A DNA stretch of 64,000 bases from Sphingobium yanoikuyae (GCF_013001025.1 NZ_CP053021.1:310001-374000); one strand, 5' to 3'; numbered from the stretch's first letter, positions 52,427-63,086 are shown. The notes: generated by a model from the letters alone, not told the origin. Translations and numbers: made by a program.

Positions 52427-52437
52427 GTTTAGGAGGC

Positions 52438-52465
52438 GTTTTTCAATTCATCGATATTGAAAAAC
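52438..52465. promoter_or_regulatory. Leader hairpin
   Basis: Perfect 10-bp stem GTTTTTCAAT/ATTGAAAAAC with an 8-nt loop, just after an AGGAGG at 52431-52436 that has no start codon behind it. It may control the gene at 52531 or mark a lost small frame. Confidence 0.4.
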
Positions 52466-52530
52466 AGATCGTCCCGCATTTGACGATATGTTTGAGGCCA
52501 ATGGAGATGGTCGGCGGTTGATCTATCGCT

Positions 52531-53535
52531 ATGACCAAGAATATTCGATCCATCCGTCCCGCCTCGGCCGCGATCGCCGCTGTCCTGGCATTGTCCGCAA
52601 CGCCCCTGTTCGCGCAAGAGGTGATGACGCCCCCGCCGGCCGCGCCCGCAACGGCGCCGACCGCGCCGGTCGACATCGCTCCTGCGGCGCCGGCGGCAGA
52701 GTCCGCACCCGCAGCGCCTGCCACACCGGCTGCTACCCCGGCGGCGCCGGTCTTCGCGCCCAGCCAGCCGGTCGTGCAACAGACACCGCCGACCCCGGAG
52801 CCGCAGGCTGAAGCGCCCGCCGCGCAGGAAAGCCGCGCTGCCCCGGCCGCGCCGGCGCCGCGCCGCGCGGAAGTCCGCCAGTCTGAACCTGCTTCTGAAC
52901 CTACCCCGGCACCTGCTCCGACCCCGGTCGCGGCTGAACGTACCGAAGCGCCGGCACCCGTAGCCCCGGCCGCAACGCCGGCTCCGGAACCCGCCGCCGT
53001 CACCCCGGTTGCCGAACCGGCCCCGGCTGCCGCGCCGGCCGAACAGCCTTCGGCCCTCATCGATCCGGCGCTGCTGCTGGCGCTGGGTGGTGGTTCATTG
53101 CTGCTGGTCGGCCTTGGCGCCACCGCCATCGTTCGACGCCGCCGTCAGCGTGTCGAAGCCGAGCGTGAAGCGATCGCGCCGATCGAGGCTGGTCCGGCCC
53201 CGGCACCGATGCCGCTGGCACCCGCTGCTCCGGCTGCTGCTCCGATTGCCGTGCGCACGCCGCTGGCCGCCACGACGGCACCCACCAGCGATGTTGACGC
53301 GATGGTCGCCGCTGCTCCCAGCCGCGACAATCCCTTCCTGACCCAGCGCAACCGCCGTCGCCGCGCCCATTTCCTGCTCGCCCAGCGGCAGGCGCTCCGC
53401 ACGGCCGATCCGGTCGCCCGCGCCGCACCGGTGGCAACCCCGGCCAGCGCCGCGGCGACCGATCGCAGCCAGACCGTCTATCGCTTCGGCAGCGACCGCG
53501 CCCGCCCGGGCCTGTTCAAGCCGCGCACCAGCTGA
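52531..53535 (+). CDS. Pro/Ala-rich envelope protein with a membrane helix
   Basis: A 334-residue protein. A signal peptide (SAAIAAVLALSATPLFAQ) precedes about 150 residues of Pro/Ala low complexity, then a membrane helix (LLLALGGGSLLLVGLGATAI) with a basic stop-transfer (VRRRRQRVEAE) and a Pro/Ala-rich cytoplasmic tail with basic NPFLTQRNRRRRAHFLLAQR. It resembles cell-wall-anchor-type architecture by chance or convergence. Function unknown. Confidence 0.7.
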   Translation: MTKNIRSIRPASAAIAAVLALSATPLFAQEVMTPPPAAPATAPTAPVDIAPAAPAAESAPAAPATPAATPAAPVFAPSQPVVQQTPPTPEPQAEAPAAQESRAAPAAPAPRRAEVRQSEPASEPTPAPAPTPVAAERTEAPAPVAPAATPAPEPAAVTPVAEPAPAAAPAEQPSALIDPALLLALGGGSLLLVGLGATAIVRRRRQRVEAEREAIAPIEAGPAPAPMPLAPAAPAAAPIAVRTPLAATTAPTSDVDAMVAAAPSRDNPFLTQRNRRRRAHFLLAQRQALRTADPVARAAPVATPASAAATDRSQTVYRFGSDRARPGLFKPRTS

Positions 53536-53558
53536 TCGGCGCTCCGCGTTGAAGGAGA

Positions 53559-53587
53559 AGGGGACGGTGGCCCGCCATCGTCCCCTT
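53559..53587 (+). terminator. Rho-independent terminator
   Basis: AAGGGGACGGTGG and CCATCGTCCCCTT with one G:T pair around CCCG, followed by TTGTC, 24 bp after the preceding stop. Confidence 0.8.
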
Positions 53588-53692
53588 TGTCTTGCCTGTC
53601 CTACAACCATGTCTTCCTGATAGAAGTGCGGGGCAGGGGAGGACATCGCCCTTTCCGATAGGATCAGCATCCAGCAAGATTATGTCAAAATC

Positions 53693-53717
53693 TGCGGGAA
53701 ATATGGGAAGTTAAGGC
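53693..53717 (+). repeat. 25-bp intergenic repeat, copy 1
   Basis: TGCGGGAAATATGGGAAGTT plus AAGGC, identical at 60118-60142. This copy is 110 bp upstream of argG. Purpose unknown. Confidence 0.75.
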
Positions 53718-53827
53718 CCGCAGCTTCCAACAGGCACCCCCGAGCTGTTGCGCTTGCCCGTCCCGCCTGTTACCGGCGCGCGGTCTATATCCCACGCCAT
53801 TATTGGCCTGCAGAAGAGTCGCCCACC

Positions 53828-55048
<1,221 letters not shown>

Positions 55049-55057
55049 TTTAGCGCG

Positions 55058-55133
55058 GCACCGGCCCGCGCCCCCACCCGACCTCCCATCCAGGATATAC
55101 TGTGGGAGGCCGGGTGGGGGTGCGGGCCGGTGC
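55058..55133 (+). terminator. Long hairpin terminator after argG
   Basis: Nearly perfect arms of about 30 bases (GCACCGGCCCGC... to its complement) around a 14-nt loop, beginning 10 bp after the argG stop. Confidence 0.8.
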
Positions 55134-55274
55134 GGTTCTCAAACAAAGACTCCCGATACAAATTGCGACAAACTATTGGGTGACATGACAAAGTTGCGGG
55201 ACAAGTCTTGCCGATAAGCGACGTCAAGGATGGTCGACACGCCATCCACGACTGAACTTGGAAGGAAAGACCCA

Positions 55275-55946
55275 ATGCTCCGCAAATTCTTCACCACCGT
55301 CGCGGTTGGTTCGCTGTTCGTCGGCGGTCTGGCGGCGTCGCACCTCGCTTTCGCGCAGGATGGTGGTCCGGGGCCGCGCGGCATGCGCGGTGGCCCGATG
55401 ATGATGGCCGACGCCAACAAGGACGGCACCATCACCAAGGCGGAACTGACCGCCTCGCTTGAAGCCCGGTTCGCCCAGCTCGACGCCAACAAGGATGGCA
55501 AGCTGACCAAGGAGGATCGTGACATCCGCCGCCAGCAGCGTCTGGACGAACGCTTCGCCGCGCTCGACACCGACAAGAATGGCCAGATCAGCAAGGCCGA
55601 ATATCAGGCCGGTCATCAGCCGCGCGCCGATCGCGGCCCGCAAGCCGGCAAGCCCGGCGGCCCCGACGGCAAGCGCTGGGGCGGGCGTGGCCATGGCGGT
55701 CCCGGCCGCGGCATGATGCACCGGGGCCCCGGCTTCGGTGATGCCGACAAGGACGGCACCATGACCAAGGCCGAATTTATGGCTGGCCCGCTCGCCATGT
55801 TCGACAAGGCCGACGCCAACAAGGATGGCAAGGTCACGGCCGAGGAAATGAAGGCCGCCCGCCAGGCGATGCGTGGTCCGGGTCGCGGACATGATCGTGG
55901 TCCGGGCCGTGGCGCCGACCAGGCGCCGCCGCCGCCGGCCAACTGA
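55275..55946 (+). CDS. Secreted EF-hand protein with five calcium loops
   Basis: A 223-residue exported protein: signal peptide through about residue 28 (VGSLFVGGLAASHLAFAQ), then five EF-hand loops (DANKDGTITKAE, DANKDGKLTKED, DTDKNGQISKAE, DADKDGTMTKAE, DANKDGKVTAEE) with a Gly/Arg/Pro/His-rich linker between the third and fourth. ATG 55275 has GGAAGGA upstream and begins the signal peptide. It may sense or buffer calcium in the periplasm; related genes often precede a two-component pair, as here. Confidence 0.9.
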   Translation: MLRKFFTTVAVGSLFVGGLAASHLAFAQDGGPGPRGMRGGPMMMADANKDGTITKAELTASLEARFAQLDANKDGKLTKEDRDIRRQQRLDERFAALDTDKNGQISKAEYQAGHQPRADRGPQAGKPGGPDGKRWGGRGHGGPGRGMMHRGPGFGDADKDGTMTKAEFMAGPLAMFDKADANKDGKVTAEEMKAARQAMRGPGRGHDRGPGRGADQAPPPPAN

Positions 55947-55969
55947 TCGGCTGACAGCGCCGACGATCC

Positions 55970-56002
55970 GGAGCGGGGCTTTTCCCCCTAGCGCCCCGCT
56001 CC
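55970..56002 (+). terminator. Hairpin terminator after the EF-hand gene
   Basis: Arms GGAGCGGGGC and GCCCCGCTCC, 24 bp after the stop; the T-rich tract is in the loop. A second hairpin (56021-56054, GGAAGGGCGAAGG arms) follows. Confidence 0.6.
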
Positions 56003-56020
56003 AGTCGATCGTCCCAAGGG

Positions 56021-56054
56021 GGAAGGGCGAAGGTTCCCCTGCCTTCGCCCTTCC
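56021..56054. terminator. Second hairpin before the response-regulator gene
   Basis: Perfect 13-bp arms GGAAGGGCGAAGG and CCTTCGCCCTTCC, 32 bp before the next gene. It may be part of a tandem terminator or a common intergenic repeat. Confidence 0.5.
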
Positions 56055-56085
56055 AACCCGTCCCCCGGCATGACAGACAGGCACC

Positions 56086-56805
56086 ATGAGCGAACGTCCC
56101 CATCTCCTGCTCGTCGATGACGAGCGATCGATCCGCGAGCCGCTGGCCCAATATCTCTCCCGCAACGGCTTCCGCGTGACCGCGGTCGAGAATGCGGCGG
56201 AGGCGCGGCTGCGCCTGGCCGCCAATGCCATCGATCTCGTCATCCTCGACATCATGATGCCCGGAGAAGACGGCCTGTCGCTGTGCCGCCATATCCGCGA
56301 GACCAGCGAGATTCCGGTGATCCTGCTCACCGCCCGCTCCGAAGAAACCGACCGCATCGTCGGTCTGGAAATGGGCGCCGACGATTATGTGCTCAAACCC
56401 TTTTCGCCGCGCGAACTGGTCGCCCGCATCAAGGTGATCTTCCGCCGCGTCGCCACCGGCGGTCAGCGCGTCACCGCGCCCGACGGCGCCACCTATGCCT
56501 TTGCCGGCTGGCTCTTGAAGACGCAGGAACGCACCCTGGTCGATGCCGAAGGTGTGTCGCTGCCGCTCTCGACCGCCGAATATAATCTGATGCTCGCCTT
56601 CGCGACCCGGCCCAATCAGGTGCTGAGCCGCGACCAACTGCTCGACATCACCCAGGGGCGTGAGGCCAACGCCTTCGACCGGGCGATCGACAACCAGATC
56701 AGCCGCCTGCGCAAGAAGATCGAGCCCGACGCCAAGAACCCCACGCTGATCAAGACCGTCTGGGGCGGCGGCTACACCCTGTCGGCGGAGGTCCGCAAAC
56801 TGTGA
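56086..56805 (+). CDS. OmpR-family response regulator
   Basis: A 239-residue DNA-binding regulator. The receiver has LLLVDDERSIREPL (acidic pair), phospho-acceptor Asp in DLVILDIMMPGEDGLSL, and Lys in YVLKPFSPREL; the C-terminal winged helix has LSRDQLLDITQGREA and VWGGGYTLSAEV. It overlaps the kinase gene by four bases. Targets unknown; the EF-hand gene upstream may be one. Confidence 0.95.
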   Translation: MSERPHLLLVDDERSIREPLAQYLSRNGFRVTAVENAAEARLRLAANAIDLVILDIMMPGEDGLSLCRHIRETSEIPVILLTARSEETDRIVGLEMGADDYVLKPFSPRELVARIKVIFRRVATGGQRVTAPDGATYAFAGWLLKTQERTLVDAEGVSLPLSTAEYNLMLAFATRPNQVLSRDQLLDITQGREANAFDRAIDNQISRLRKKIEPDAKNPTLIKTVWGGGYTLSAEVRKL

Positions 56806-58175
56806 AGCAACTGCGTCTCTGGCCGCAAAGCCTGGTCGGACAGATCATCGTCCTGGTCGCGATCGCGCTGTTCGTGGCGCAAGCGATCAATTTCGGCCTG
56901 CTGCTGCGCGAGCGCAATCGGGTCGAACTGACCAGCCAGACCGCACCGCTGGTCTATCGCGTCATCAACGCGCTCGACACCAGGCCGGATCGCGTGCCCG
57001 ACCGCGATCATCCGCGCGCCAATCAGGATCGCGACCGGCGCAATATCGACTTCCTCGCCAGCCGCCCGACGCTGAGTGGCAAGCCGCGTCCCGATGTCGC
57101 AGCCCGCGCCGGCGCGATGTTCGACGATATCGGCCTCACCGTCCGCACGATAGAGGCGGCGGAGGACAGCCGCATCATGCCGCTGCGCCGCTGGGAACAG
57201 ATACGCAGCCGCGCCACGGGGGAGGCGCCGCGCGACCATCGCGTCGGCCGGCTCACCCTCGCGGTCGAATATGAACCGGGCAAATGGCTGACGACCGAGG
57301 CCCGCATCGGCAGCCGCCCGCCGCGCTTCGGCGGCTGGCTGGTGGCCCAGACGCTGATCCTCTATGTCATCGTCCTCATTCCGCTGCTCTGGATGGGCCG
57401 CCGCTTCGCGCGCCCGCTCAAGCAACTGACCGGCTCCGCCCGCCAGTTCGCGAAGACCGGCTCGGCCGATCCGGTCGAGGAAAGCGGGCCGGGGGACGTG
57501 CGCCAGCTCACCACCGCCTTCAACGCCATGCGCGCGCGCATCATCGCCATGCTGGACGAGAAGGACCGGATGCTGGGCGCCATCGGCCATGATCTGCGCA
57601 CCCCGCTCGCCTCGCTGCGGGTCCGCACCGAATCCGTCGATGACGAGGGCGAGCGCGCCCGCATGTCCGAAACGATCGAGGAAATGAACCGGATGCTCGA
57701 CGACATCCTCTCGCTCGCCCGCGCCGGCCGCAGCAGCGAGACGGCGCAGAAGGTCGACCTGACCTCGCTTGCCGATGCCGTCGTGGAGGATTTCATCGAA
57801 CTGGGGTCGCCGGTGGACATGATCGACAGCGATCGCGCCGTCGCCTTCGTCCGCGCCCAGCAGATCCGCCGCGCGCTGCGCAACCTCATAGAAAACGCGA
57901 TCGTCTATGGCGACCGCGCCCATGTCAGCGTCCAGCATCAGGACGGCATGATCCGCATCATCGTTGCCGACGAAGGCCCCGGCATTGCCGAGGACAAGAT
58001 GGGCGAAATGATGGAGCCCTTCACCCGGCTCGAAGGATCGCGCAACCGCGAGACCGGCGGCGCTGGCCTGGGCCTGGCCCTGGTCCGCGCGATCATGGCC
58101 GAACATGGCGGCGCGCTCCAGCTCGCAAACCGCCCCGGTGGCGGCCTCGAAGCCAGCCTCGTCCTCCCGGCCTGA
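56802..58175 (+). CDS. EnvZ-like sensor histidine kinase
   Basis: A 457-residue inner-membrane kinase. Two membrane helices (IIVLVAIALFVAQAINFGLL and LVAQTLILYVIVLIPLLW) frame a periplasmic sensor. Then a HAMP domain, the H-box GAIGHDLRTPLASLRVR, the N-box LRNLIENAIVYG, and G-boxes VADEGPGIAED and GAGLGLALVRAIM. GTG start overlaps the regulator's stop. They form a two-component pair. Confidence 0.95.
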   Translation: MKQLRLWPQSLVGQIIVLVAIALFVAQAINFGLLLRERNRVELTSQTAPLVYRVINALDTRPDRVPDRDHPRANQDRDRRNIDFLASRPTLSGKPRPDVAARAGAMFDDIGLTVRTIEAAEDSRIMPLRRWEQIRSRATGEAPRDHRVGRLTLAVEYEPGKWLTTEARIGSRPPRFGGWLVAQTLILYVIVLIPLLWMGRRFARPLKQLTGSARQFAKTGSADPVEESGPGDVRQLTTAFNAMRARIIAMLDEKDRMLGAIGHDLRTPLASLRVRTESVDDEGERARMSETIEEMNRMLDDILSLARAGRSSETAQKVDLTSLADAVVEDFIELGSPVDMIDSDRAVAFVRAQQIRRALRNLIENAIVYGDRAHVSVQHQDGMIRIIVADEGPGIAEDKMGEMMEPFTRLEGSRNRETGGAGLGLALVRAIMAEHGGALQLANRPGGGLEASLVLPA

Positions 58176-58189
58176 TGGCCATTCCCATT

Positions 58190-58213
58190 CCTCCCCAAGT
58201 GCGCTTGGGGAGG
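58190..58213. terminator. Hairpin between convergent genes
   Basis: CCTCCCCAAG/CTTGGGGAGG stem just after the kinase stop, followed by a second stem (CCGCTCGCATAGCGAGTGG). This motif type recurs between genes in sphingomonads; it probably ends transcription. Confidence 0.6.
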
Positions 58214-58281
58214 GGGACCGCTCGCATAGCGAGTGGTGGAGGGGCACAGGCCCGATGGCGCAGCGTGGGAAAGTGCTGGCC

Positions 58282-59799
58282 CTAGCTCGCCAGCGGCCGG
58301 ATCATGCCCGGCGTCTCGGCCGTCACGGGCGCCACCGGCGGCAGGTCGGGCAGCGCCTTGTCCACCGTCACCGGCTCGCCGCTTTCGACCAGCGCGATCG
58401 CCTCGGCCTCATTCGCCACCGCCGGCGGCGATCCGCGCAGCGGCATGCCGGCCGTCTCGCGCACCGTCAGCATGGTCAGCAGGCCGATCAGTGCCGCACC
58501 CATCAGATAATAGGCCGGCACCAGCGGATCGCCGGTCTTCTGCACCAGCCAGGCGGTGATCAGCGGCGTCGTGCCGCCGAACAGCGAGACCGAGATGTTG
58601 AACGCGATCGACAGCGCGCTGTAGCGCACCGGCGTATAGAAGAGCGCGGGCAGGGTGGAGGGCATGGAACTGGTGAAGCAGACCAGCGCAATCCCCAGCA
58701 GCATCAGCCCCAGGAAGATCAGCGCGTCATTGCCCGTGCCGATCAGCAGCATGCACGGCACCGACAACAGCATCAGCGCGACGCAGGCGCCGATGATCAT
58801 CGGCCGCCGGCCCAGCCGGTCGCTGAACAGCCCGCCCACGACATTGAGCGGCATCATCACCAGCATCACGATGATGATCAGCAGCAGCCCCTTGGTCTCG
58901 GCATAGCCCATGGTGACGCTGAGATAATTGGGCATGTAGGTCAGCAGCATATAGTCGGTGACGTTGAACACCAGCACCAGCCCGACGCATTTGAGCAACT
59001 GCCGCCAATGGACGCGGAACAAGGTGCCAAGCCCCGGCCGCTCGCTTTCGCGCGCGTCGATCTGTTCGCTATAGGCCTGGAATGCCGGCGTCTCCTCCAG
59101 CTTCAGCCGCATATAGAGGCCGAGCAGGCCCAGCGGCCCGGCGACCAGGAAGGGAATGCGCCAGCCCCAGTCGAGCATCTGCGTCTCGCTCAGCGACATC
59201 TGCAGGGCGGTGACGGTGCCGGCGCCGGCGATATAGCCGCCCAGCGTCCCGAACTCCAGCCAGCTGCCCATCAGACCGCGCTTCCGGTCGGTCGAATATT
59301 CCGCGATGAAGGTCGCCGCGCCGCCATATTCGCCGCCGGTCGAAAAGCCCTGCACCAGCCGCGCGGCCAGCAGCATCAGCGGCGCACCGATGCCGATCTG
59401 CGCATAGGAGGGGATGAGGCCGATGGAAAAGGTGCCGACTGCCATCAGGATCATGGTCATCGCCAATATCTTGTGCCGGCCATAGCGATCGCCCAGCGGT
59501 CCGAACACCAGTCCGCCCAGCGGCCGGACCAGAAAGGCGACGGTGAAGGTGGCGAAGGTCGCGATCAGCTGCAGCGCCGGATCGCTGGACGGGAAAAAGA
59601 CATGGCCCAGCGTAACGGCGATATAGCCGTAAACGCCGAAATCGAACCATTCCATCGCATTGCCGAGCGCCGCGGCGCCAACGGCGCGGTTCAGCAGGGA
59701 CCGGTCGACGACGGTGACATCATCGACTTCCAGGTCGCGGCGGCGCTTGAACCAGCCGAAATGGGTGTGGCGCGCGGCATGCGCGGCAGATGTGGACAC
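58282..59799 (-). CDS. MFS transporter, ProP/MHS type
   Basis: A 505-residue proton symporter of the metabolite:H+ symporter family. Landmarks: WFDFGVYGYIAVTLGHVFFP (helix 1), RPLGGLVFGPLGDRYGRHKI (the family loop), RLVQGFSTGGEYGGAATFIA, and GWRIPFLVAGPLGLLGLYMR. Twelve helices are expected. The GTG at 59799 has GGGAG and is preferred over 59829. It may import proline/betaine or an organic acid such as alpha-ketoglutarate. Confidence 0.9.
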   Translation of the reverse strand: MSTSAAHAARHTHFGWFKRRRDLEVDDVTVVDRSLLNRAVGAAALGNAMEWFDFGVYGYIAVTLGHVFFPSSDPALQLIATFATFTVAFLVRPLGGLVFGPLGDRYGRHKILAMTMILMAVGTFSIGLIPSYAQIGIGAPLMLLAARLVQGFSTGGEYGGAATFIAEYSTDRKRGLMGSWLEFGTLGGYIAGAGTVTALQMSLSETQMLDWGWRIPFLVAGPLGLLGLYMRLKLEETPAFQAYSEQIDARESERPGLGTLFRVHWRQLLKCVGLVLVFNVTDYMLLTYMPNYLSVTMGYAETKGLLLIIIVMLVMMPLNVVGGLFSDRLGRRPMIIGACVALMLLSVPCMLLIGTGNDALIFLGLMLLGIALVCFTSSMPSTLPALFYTPVRYSALSIAFNISVSLFGGTTPLITAWLVQKTGDPLVPAYYLMGAALIGLLTMLTVRETAGMPLRGSPPAVANEAEAIALVESGEPVTVDKALPDLPPVAPVTAETPGMIRPLAS

Positions 59800-60067
59800 A
59801 TTAATCTCCCGGCCCGTCCAGGCGGGCACGCGGGGCGCGCCTCACAGCCATCGGACAGGCAATGTCGGCCGATAATCAGGGCCTTGGAACGTTGCGACGC
59901 CGCATGGGGCATCAAGCGAGGAGCGGCCCATATAGGCAATCGCCCACAAAAAGGTGCAACAAAGGGGCAGGCCGTGCCCGCACGGGGGTGAGCCGACCCT
60001 GGCCTGTCCTATTGGCGCATCATGGCTTATGCTGCGTCGCGATGGGATTTCGGCCAGACATGACGAA

Positions 60068-60100
60068 GCAGGGGTTGGAAACAAGATTTCCAACCCCTGC
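60068..60100. other. Strong hairpin in the gap between the transporter and motB
   Basis: Perfect 14-bp arms GCAGGGGTTGGAAA and TTTCCAACCCCTGC around CAAGA. It is 78 bp beyond the motB stop and 270 bp before the transporter start (opposite sides). In the minus direction it could end motAB transcription, though the U-run is poor. Confidence 0.6.
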
Positions 60101-60117
60101 ATCAAAATTGCCGAATA

Positions 60118-60142
60118 TGCGGGAAATATGGGAAGTTAAGGC
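60118..60142 (+). repeat. 25-bp intergenic repeat, copy 2
   Basis: Identical to 53693-53717. This copy lies between the hairpin and the motB stop. Confidence 0.75.
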
Positions 60143-60177
60143 GGCGATTTCCTATTTTGCCGCCCCGACTGTCCGCC

Positions 60178-61233
60178 TCAATGCTTGCCCGGCTTGGACG
60201 ATGTCCCGGCCGCCGTCGGGTTGATCAGTGCCGCGCCGCTGGGCAGGCCGGTGCCGCCCATGTCCAGCTTCTGCGCCTGTTCCCGCGCGACCCGCTGCGG
60301 ATCGTCCCGCTCCTTGATCGCCGCCTGGGTTTCGGGATCCTGCGCGTCATCCTCGTCGGCCGAGGCATTGCCGCCACGGGTCCAGCCCAGGATGACGGAC
60401 ATGCGCCGGTTGCGCGGATCATAGGCGTCGGTCTTCACGAACGGCTCGCGATCGGCGACCCCCTCGATCCGGGCGAAGCGGGCATTGGGAATGCCGGTTT
60501 CGGCGAGCGCCTTGCGGGTCGATTCCGCACGGGCCGACGACAGCATCCAGTTGTTCATGCTCCGGCCCGATGCATAGGGCAGGCCATCGGTATGGCCGCG
60601 CACGATCAGCGGGTTGGGCATGGTCGCCAGTGCGTCCGCGACTTCGGCGATCAGCGCCTTGGCTTCGGGCAGCAACTGGTCGGTGCCCGACCGGAACATC
60701 GCGAAGTCGGCCTCGTCGATCAGGTCGATGCGCAGCCCTTCGCGGGTTTCGGTGAAGCGGACATTCTTGCGCAGCCGGGCCAGGCCCTTCTTGGACATGC
60801 GGTCCTCAAGCTGCTTCTTGATATTCTCGAACTTCTGCCGGTCGGCCGCGCGCAATGCCTTGCCGCCCTGGTCCTTGGTGCCGGTGGCATCGCGCGGGAT
60901 GGTGATGGCCAGATTGCCCTGACCGCCGGTGGTCGGGTAATTTTCCTTCGCCATCAGGCTGTCGCCGCCGAACATGCCGGTGGACCCTGCAGAATTCATC
61001 TTCAGCTCGACCAGTGTCGGGGTGAAATAGTCGGCCAGCGCCTTGCGCTGCTTTTCGGTGGTCGCACCCAGCAGCCACATCAGCAGGAAGAAGGCCATCA
61101 TCGCCGTCACGAAGTCGGCATAGGCCACCTTCCAGGCGCCGCCATGATGGCCGCCATGACCATCGACGATGATCTTCTTGACGATGATCGGCCGGGGTTC
61201 GGGCTCGTTCGCGCCGCGCTTCTTCTCCGCCAT
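60178..61233 (-). CDS. motB: Flagellar motor stator protein MotB
   Basis: A 351-residue protein. The single N-terminal helix (ADFVTAMMAFFLLMWLLGAT) carries the proton-binding Asp near residue 40. A C-terminal OmpA/MotB domain (TDQLLPEAKALIAEVADALA, LIVRGHTDGLPYA, NWMLSSARAESTRKAL) anchors the stator to peptidoglycan. It starts 3 bp after motA; they form one complex. Confidence 0.95.
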   Translation of the reverse strand: MAEKKRGANEPEPRPIIVKKIIVDGHGGHHGGAWKVAYADFVTAMMAFFLLMWLLGATTEKQRKALADYFTPTLVELKMNSAGSTGMFGGDSLMAKENYPTTGGQGNLAITIPRDATGTKDQGGKALRAADRQKFENIKKQLEDRMSKKGLARLRKNVRFTETREGLRIDLIDEADFAMFRSGTDQLLPEAKALIAEVADALATMPNPLIVRGHTDGLPYASGRSMNNWMLSSARAESTRKALAETGIPNARFARIEGVADREPFVKTDAYDPRNRRMSVILGWTRGGNASADEDDAQDPETQAAIKERDDPQRVAREQAQKLDMGGTGLPSGAALINPTAAGTSSKPGKH

Positions 61234-61236
61234 GGC

Positions 61237-62100
61237 TTATTTGTTCCGCATGCCGTCGAACACTTCGGCAAAGCCGGGCTGGTTCGCATGGATCAGGCTG
61301 GAACGGGCGGCCTCGATCACCAGCGGCTGCGGATGGCCGTGCAGCGAGGCGATGATGATCTGCTTGACGACATGATAGATGGCGCCGTCCTGCTCGATCA
61401 CCGCGCGGCAGCGATTGGCGAAGGGATTGACCATGCCATAGGCGAGCAACACGCCCAGGAAGGTGCCGACCAGCGCCGAGCCGATCATCGCACCCAGCAC
61501 AGAAGGCGGCTGGTCGATCGATCCCATGGTCTTCACCACGCCCAGCACCGCGGCGACGATGCCGAGGGCCGGAAGGGCGTCGGCCAAGCCCTGGAGATTG
61601 TCGGCGGGCTTGAGCGCTTCATGATGATGGGTCTTGAGGCTGTTATCCATCACTTCCTCGACCGCATGCGGATCGAGCGTGCCGGACGACACCACGACCA
61701 GGCGCAGCGTGTCGCTGATCAGGTGGATCAGCGTCTTGTCCTTCATCAGCTTGGGATATTCGCCGAAGATGGGCGAGGTGCCCGGATCCTCGATATGCGG
61801 CTCCAGCGCCACCGGGCCTTCGACGCGCAGCGTCTTCATCAGCTTGCTGACCAGGAAGATGCAGTCCAGAAAGTCCTGCTTCTTGTACTGCGGTCCCTTG
61901 AACACCTTGCCCAGGCCGCCGCCCAGCGCCTTCAGGTCGGAACCCGAATTGCCGATGATCAGGGCGCCGACTGCCGCGCCGCCGATGATGATCATTTCGT
62001 GGGGCAGGGCGTGCAGCACCGGTCCGATGTCGCCGCCGGTGAAGATGAACCCACCGAAGACCATGCCCAAAAGCACGACAAGGCCGATGATTGCAAACAT
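61237..62100 (-). CDS. motA: Flagellar motor stator protein MotA
   Basis: A 287-residue stator subunit with four membrane helices (IIGLVVLLGMVFGGFIF, MIIIGGAAVGALII, LPALGIVAAVLGVVKTM, ALVGTFLGVLLAYGMV) and a cytoplasmic loop whose charged residues touch the rotor. The conserved Pro pair is in DALPALGIVAAV. It is operonic with motB. Confidence 0.96.
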   Translation of the reverse strand: MFAIIGLVVLLGMVFGGFIFTGGDIGPVLHALPHEMIIIGGAAVGALIIGNSGSDLKALGGGLGKVFKGPQYKKQDFLDCIFLVSKLMKTLRVEGPVALEPHIEDPGTSPIFGEYPKLMKDKTLIHLISDTLRLVVVSSGTLDPHAVEEVMDNSLKTHHHEALKPADNLQGLADALPALGIVAAVLGVVKTMGSIDQPPSVLGAMIGSALVGTFLGVLLAYGMVNPFANRCRAVIEQDGAIYHVVKQIIIASLHGHPQPLVIEAARSSLIHANQPGFAEVFDGMRNK

Positions 62101-62223
62101 GTTGATCCCCGAAAATGCGCCTGGAGGCGGTGGCTCCGTCGGCGCCCCGTGGCGCCAGTCCCTTTCTGGTTAATACGGACTGGTTACCGTCCCCTTTAGG
62201 ACGGTGACGCTTTTTCGCCGCCT

Positions 62224-63069
62224 TTAACTGATCAGGTCGAACAGGGTCTGCTGGTTGATCCGCGCAAAGGCGGACTGGGCCGCCTCCAGCTGCAGCAGCT
62301 GCGCCTTCACGTTCGAAATGACCGTGGTCAGATCGGCCGATTCCAGCGTGTCGCGTCGTTCCGACAGGTTGATGTCGACATCGGTCAGACGCGTGCCGAT
62401 CACGTCCAGCCGGTCGGCGCGCACGCCCTGCTTGGCGCGCTCCACCACGACCCGGTTCTGGCCGATCTGGATCGCATCCAGCGAGCTGGCGAGGTCGGTG
62501 TCATTGCCGCCCTCGACCGCGTCGATCGCCTTGCCCAAGATATCGTCCAGCGACATCGATGTGCCGTTGACGTCGATATTCTCGGAAATTTCCTGCTTGG
62601 TGCCGACCACTGCCAGGTTGAGGCCGCGGCTCACCGGCACCAGCACGCTCTGGCCGTCGTCGAATACCGACACGCCCTGATAATCCTTCTGGTTCAGCAA
62701 TTCGCCGACCGTGGTGCGGATCGTCTTCAATTCCTCGGCGATGGCGGCGGCGCTGGTGTCGTTCAGTGCGCCATTGCGCGCCGAGGTCACCAGTTCCTGC
62801 GCCCGCGTCATCAGATTGTTGATTTCTTCCAGATTGGCTTCGGCATTGCCGGCGCGGGTCGTGCCATAGCTGACATTGGTCTGCCAGGCCGACTGCTGCG
62901 CCTGGGCGCGGCCGATGTCGGACACCTGGACCCAGGCAAGCGCGTCGTCCGACGGCTTGTTCAGGGTGATGCCGGTCGAAATCGAGGTCTGTCCGTCGAC
63001 GATGCTCTGCGACAATTGCTGTTGCCGACGGATTTCGGCGAGCATGATCTTGTTGGTGATGCCTACCAT
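62224..63069 (-). CDS. flgL: Flagellar hook-filament junction protein FlgL
   Basis: A 281-residue flagellin-like protein. Start MVGITNKIMLAEIRRQQQLS, then GITLNKPSDDALAWVQVSDI (flagellin N-domain) and a C-terminal helix (LLQLEAAQSAFARINQQTLF). It is exported by the flagellar secretion system and joins FlgK to the filament. It begins 17 bp after flgK. Confidence 0.92.
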   Translation of the reverse strand: MVGITNKIMLAEIRRQQQLSQSIVDGQTSISTGITLNKPSDDALAWVQVSDIGRAQAQQSAWQTNVSYGTTRAGNAEANLEEINNLMTRAQELVTSARNGALNDTSAAAIAEELKTIRTTVGELLNQKDYQGVSVFDDGQSVLVPVSRGLNLAVVGTKQEISENIDVNGTSMSLDDILGKAIDAVEGGNDTDLASSLDAIQIGQNRVVVERAKQGVRADRLDVIGTRLTDVDINLSERRDTLESADLTTVISNVKAQLLQLEAAQSAFARINQQTLFDLIS

Positions 63070-63086
63070 GTCTCAGCGTCCTTCCG

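Noticed and set aside
58105..62199. Very long plus-strand frames opposite the transporter and motAB genes
   Set aside because: High-GC shadows with His/Gln/Arg-rich translation and no motifs.
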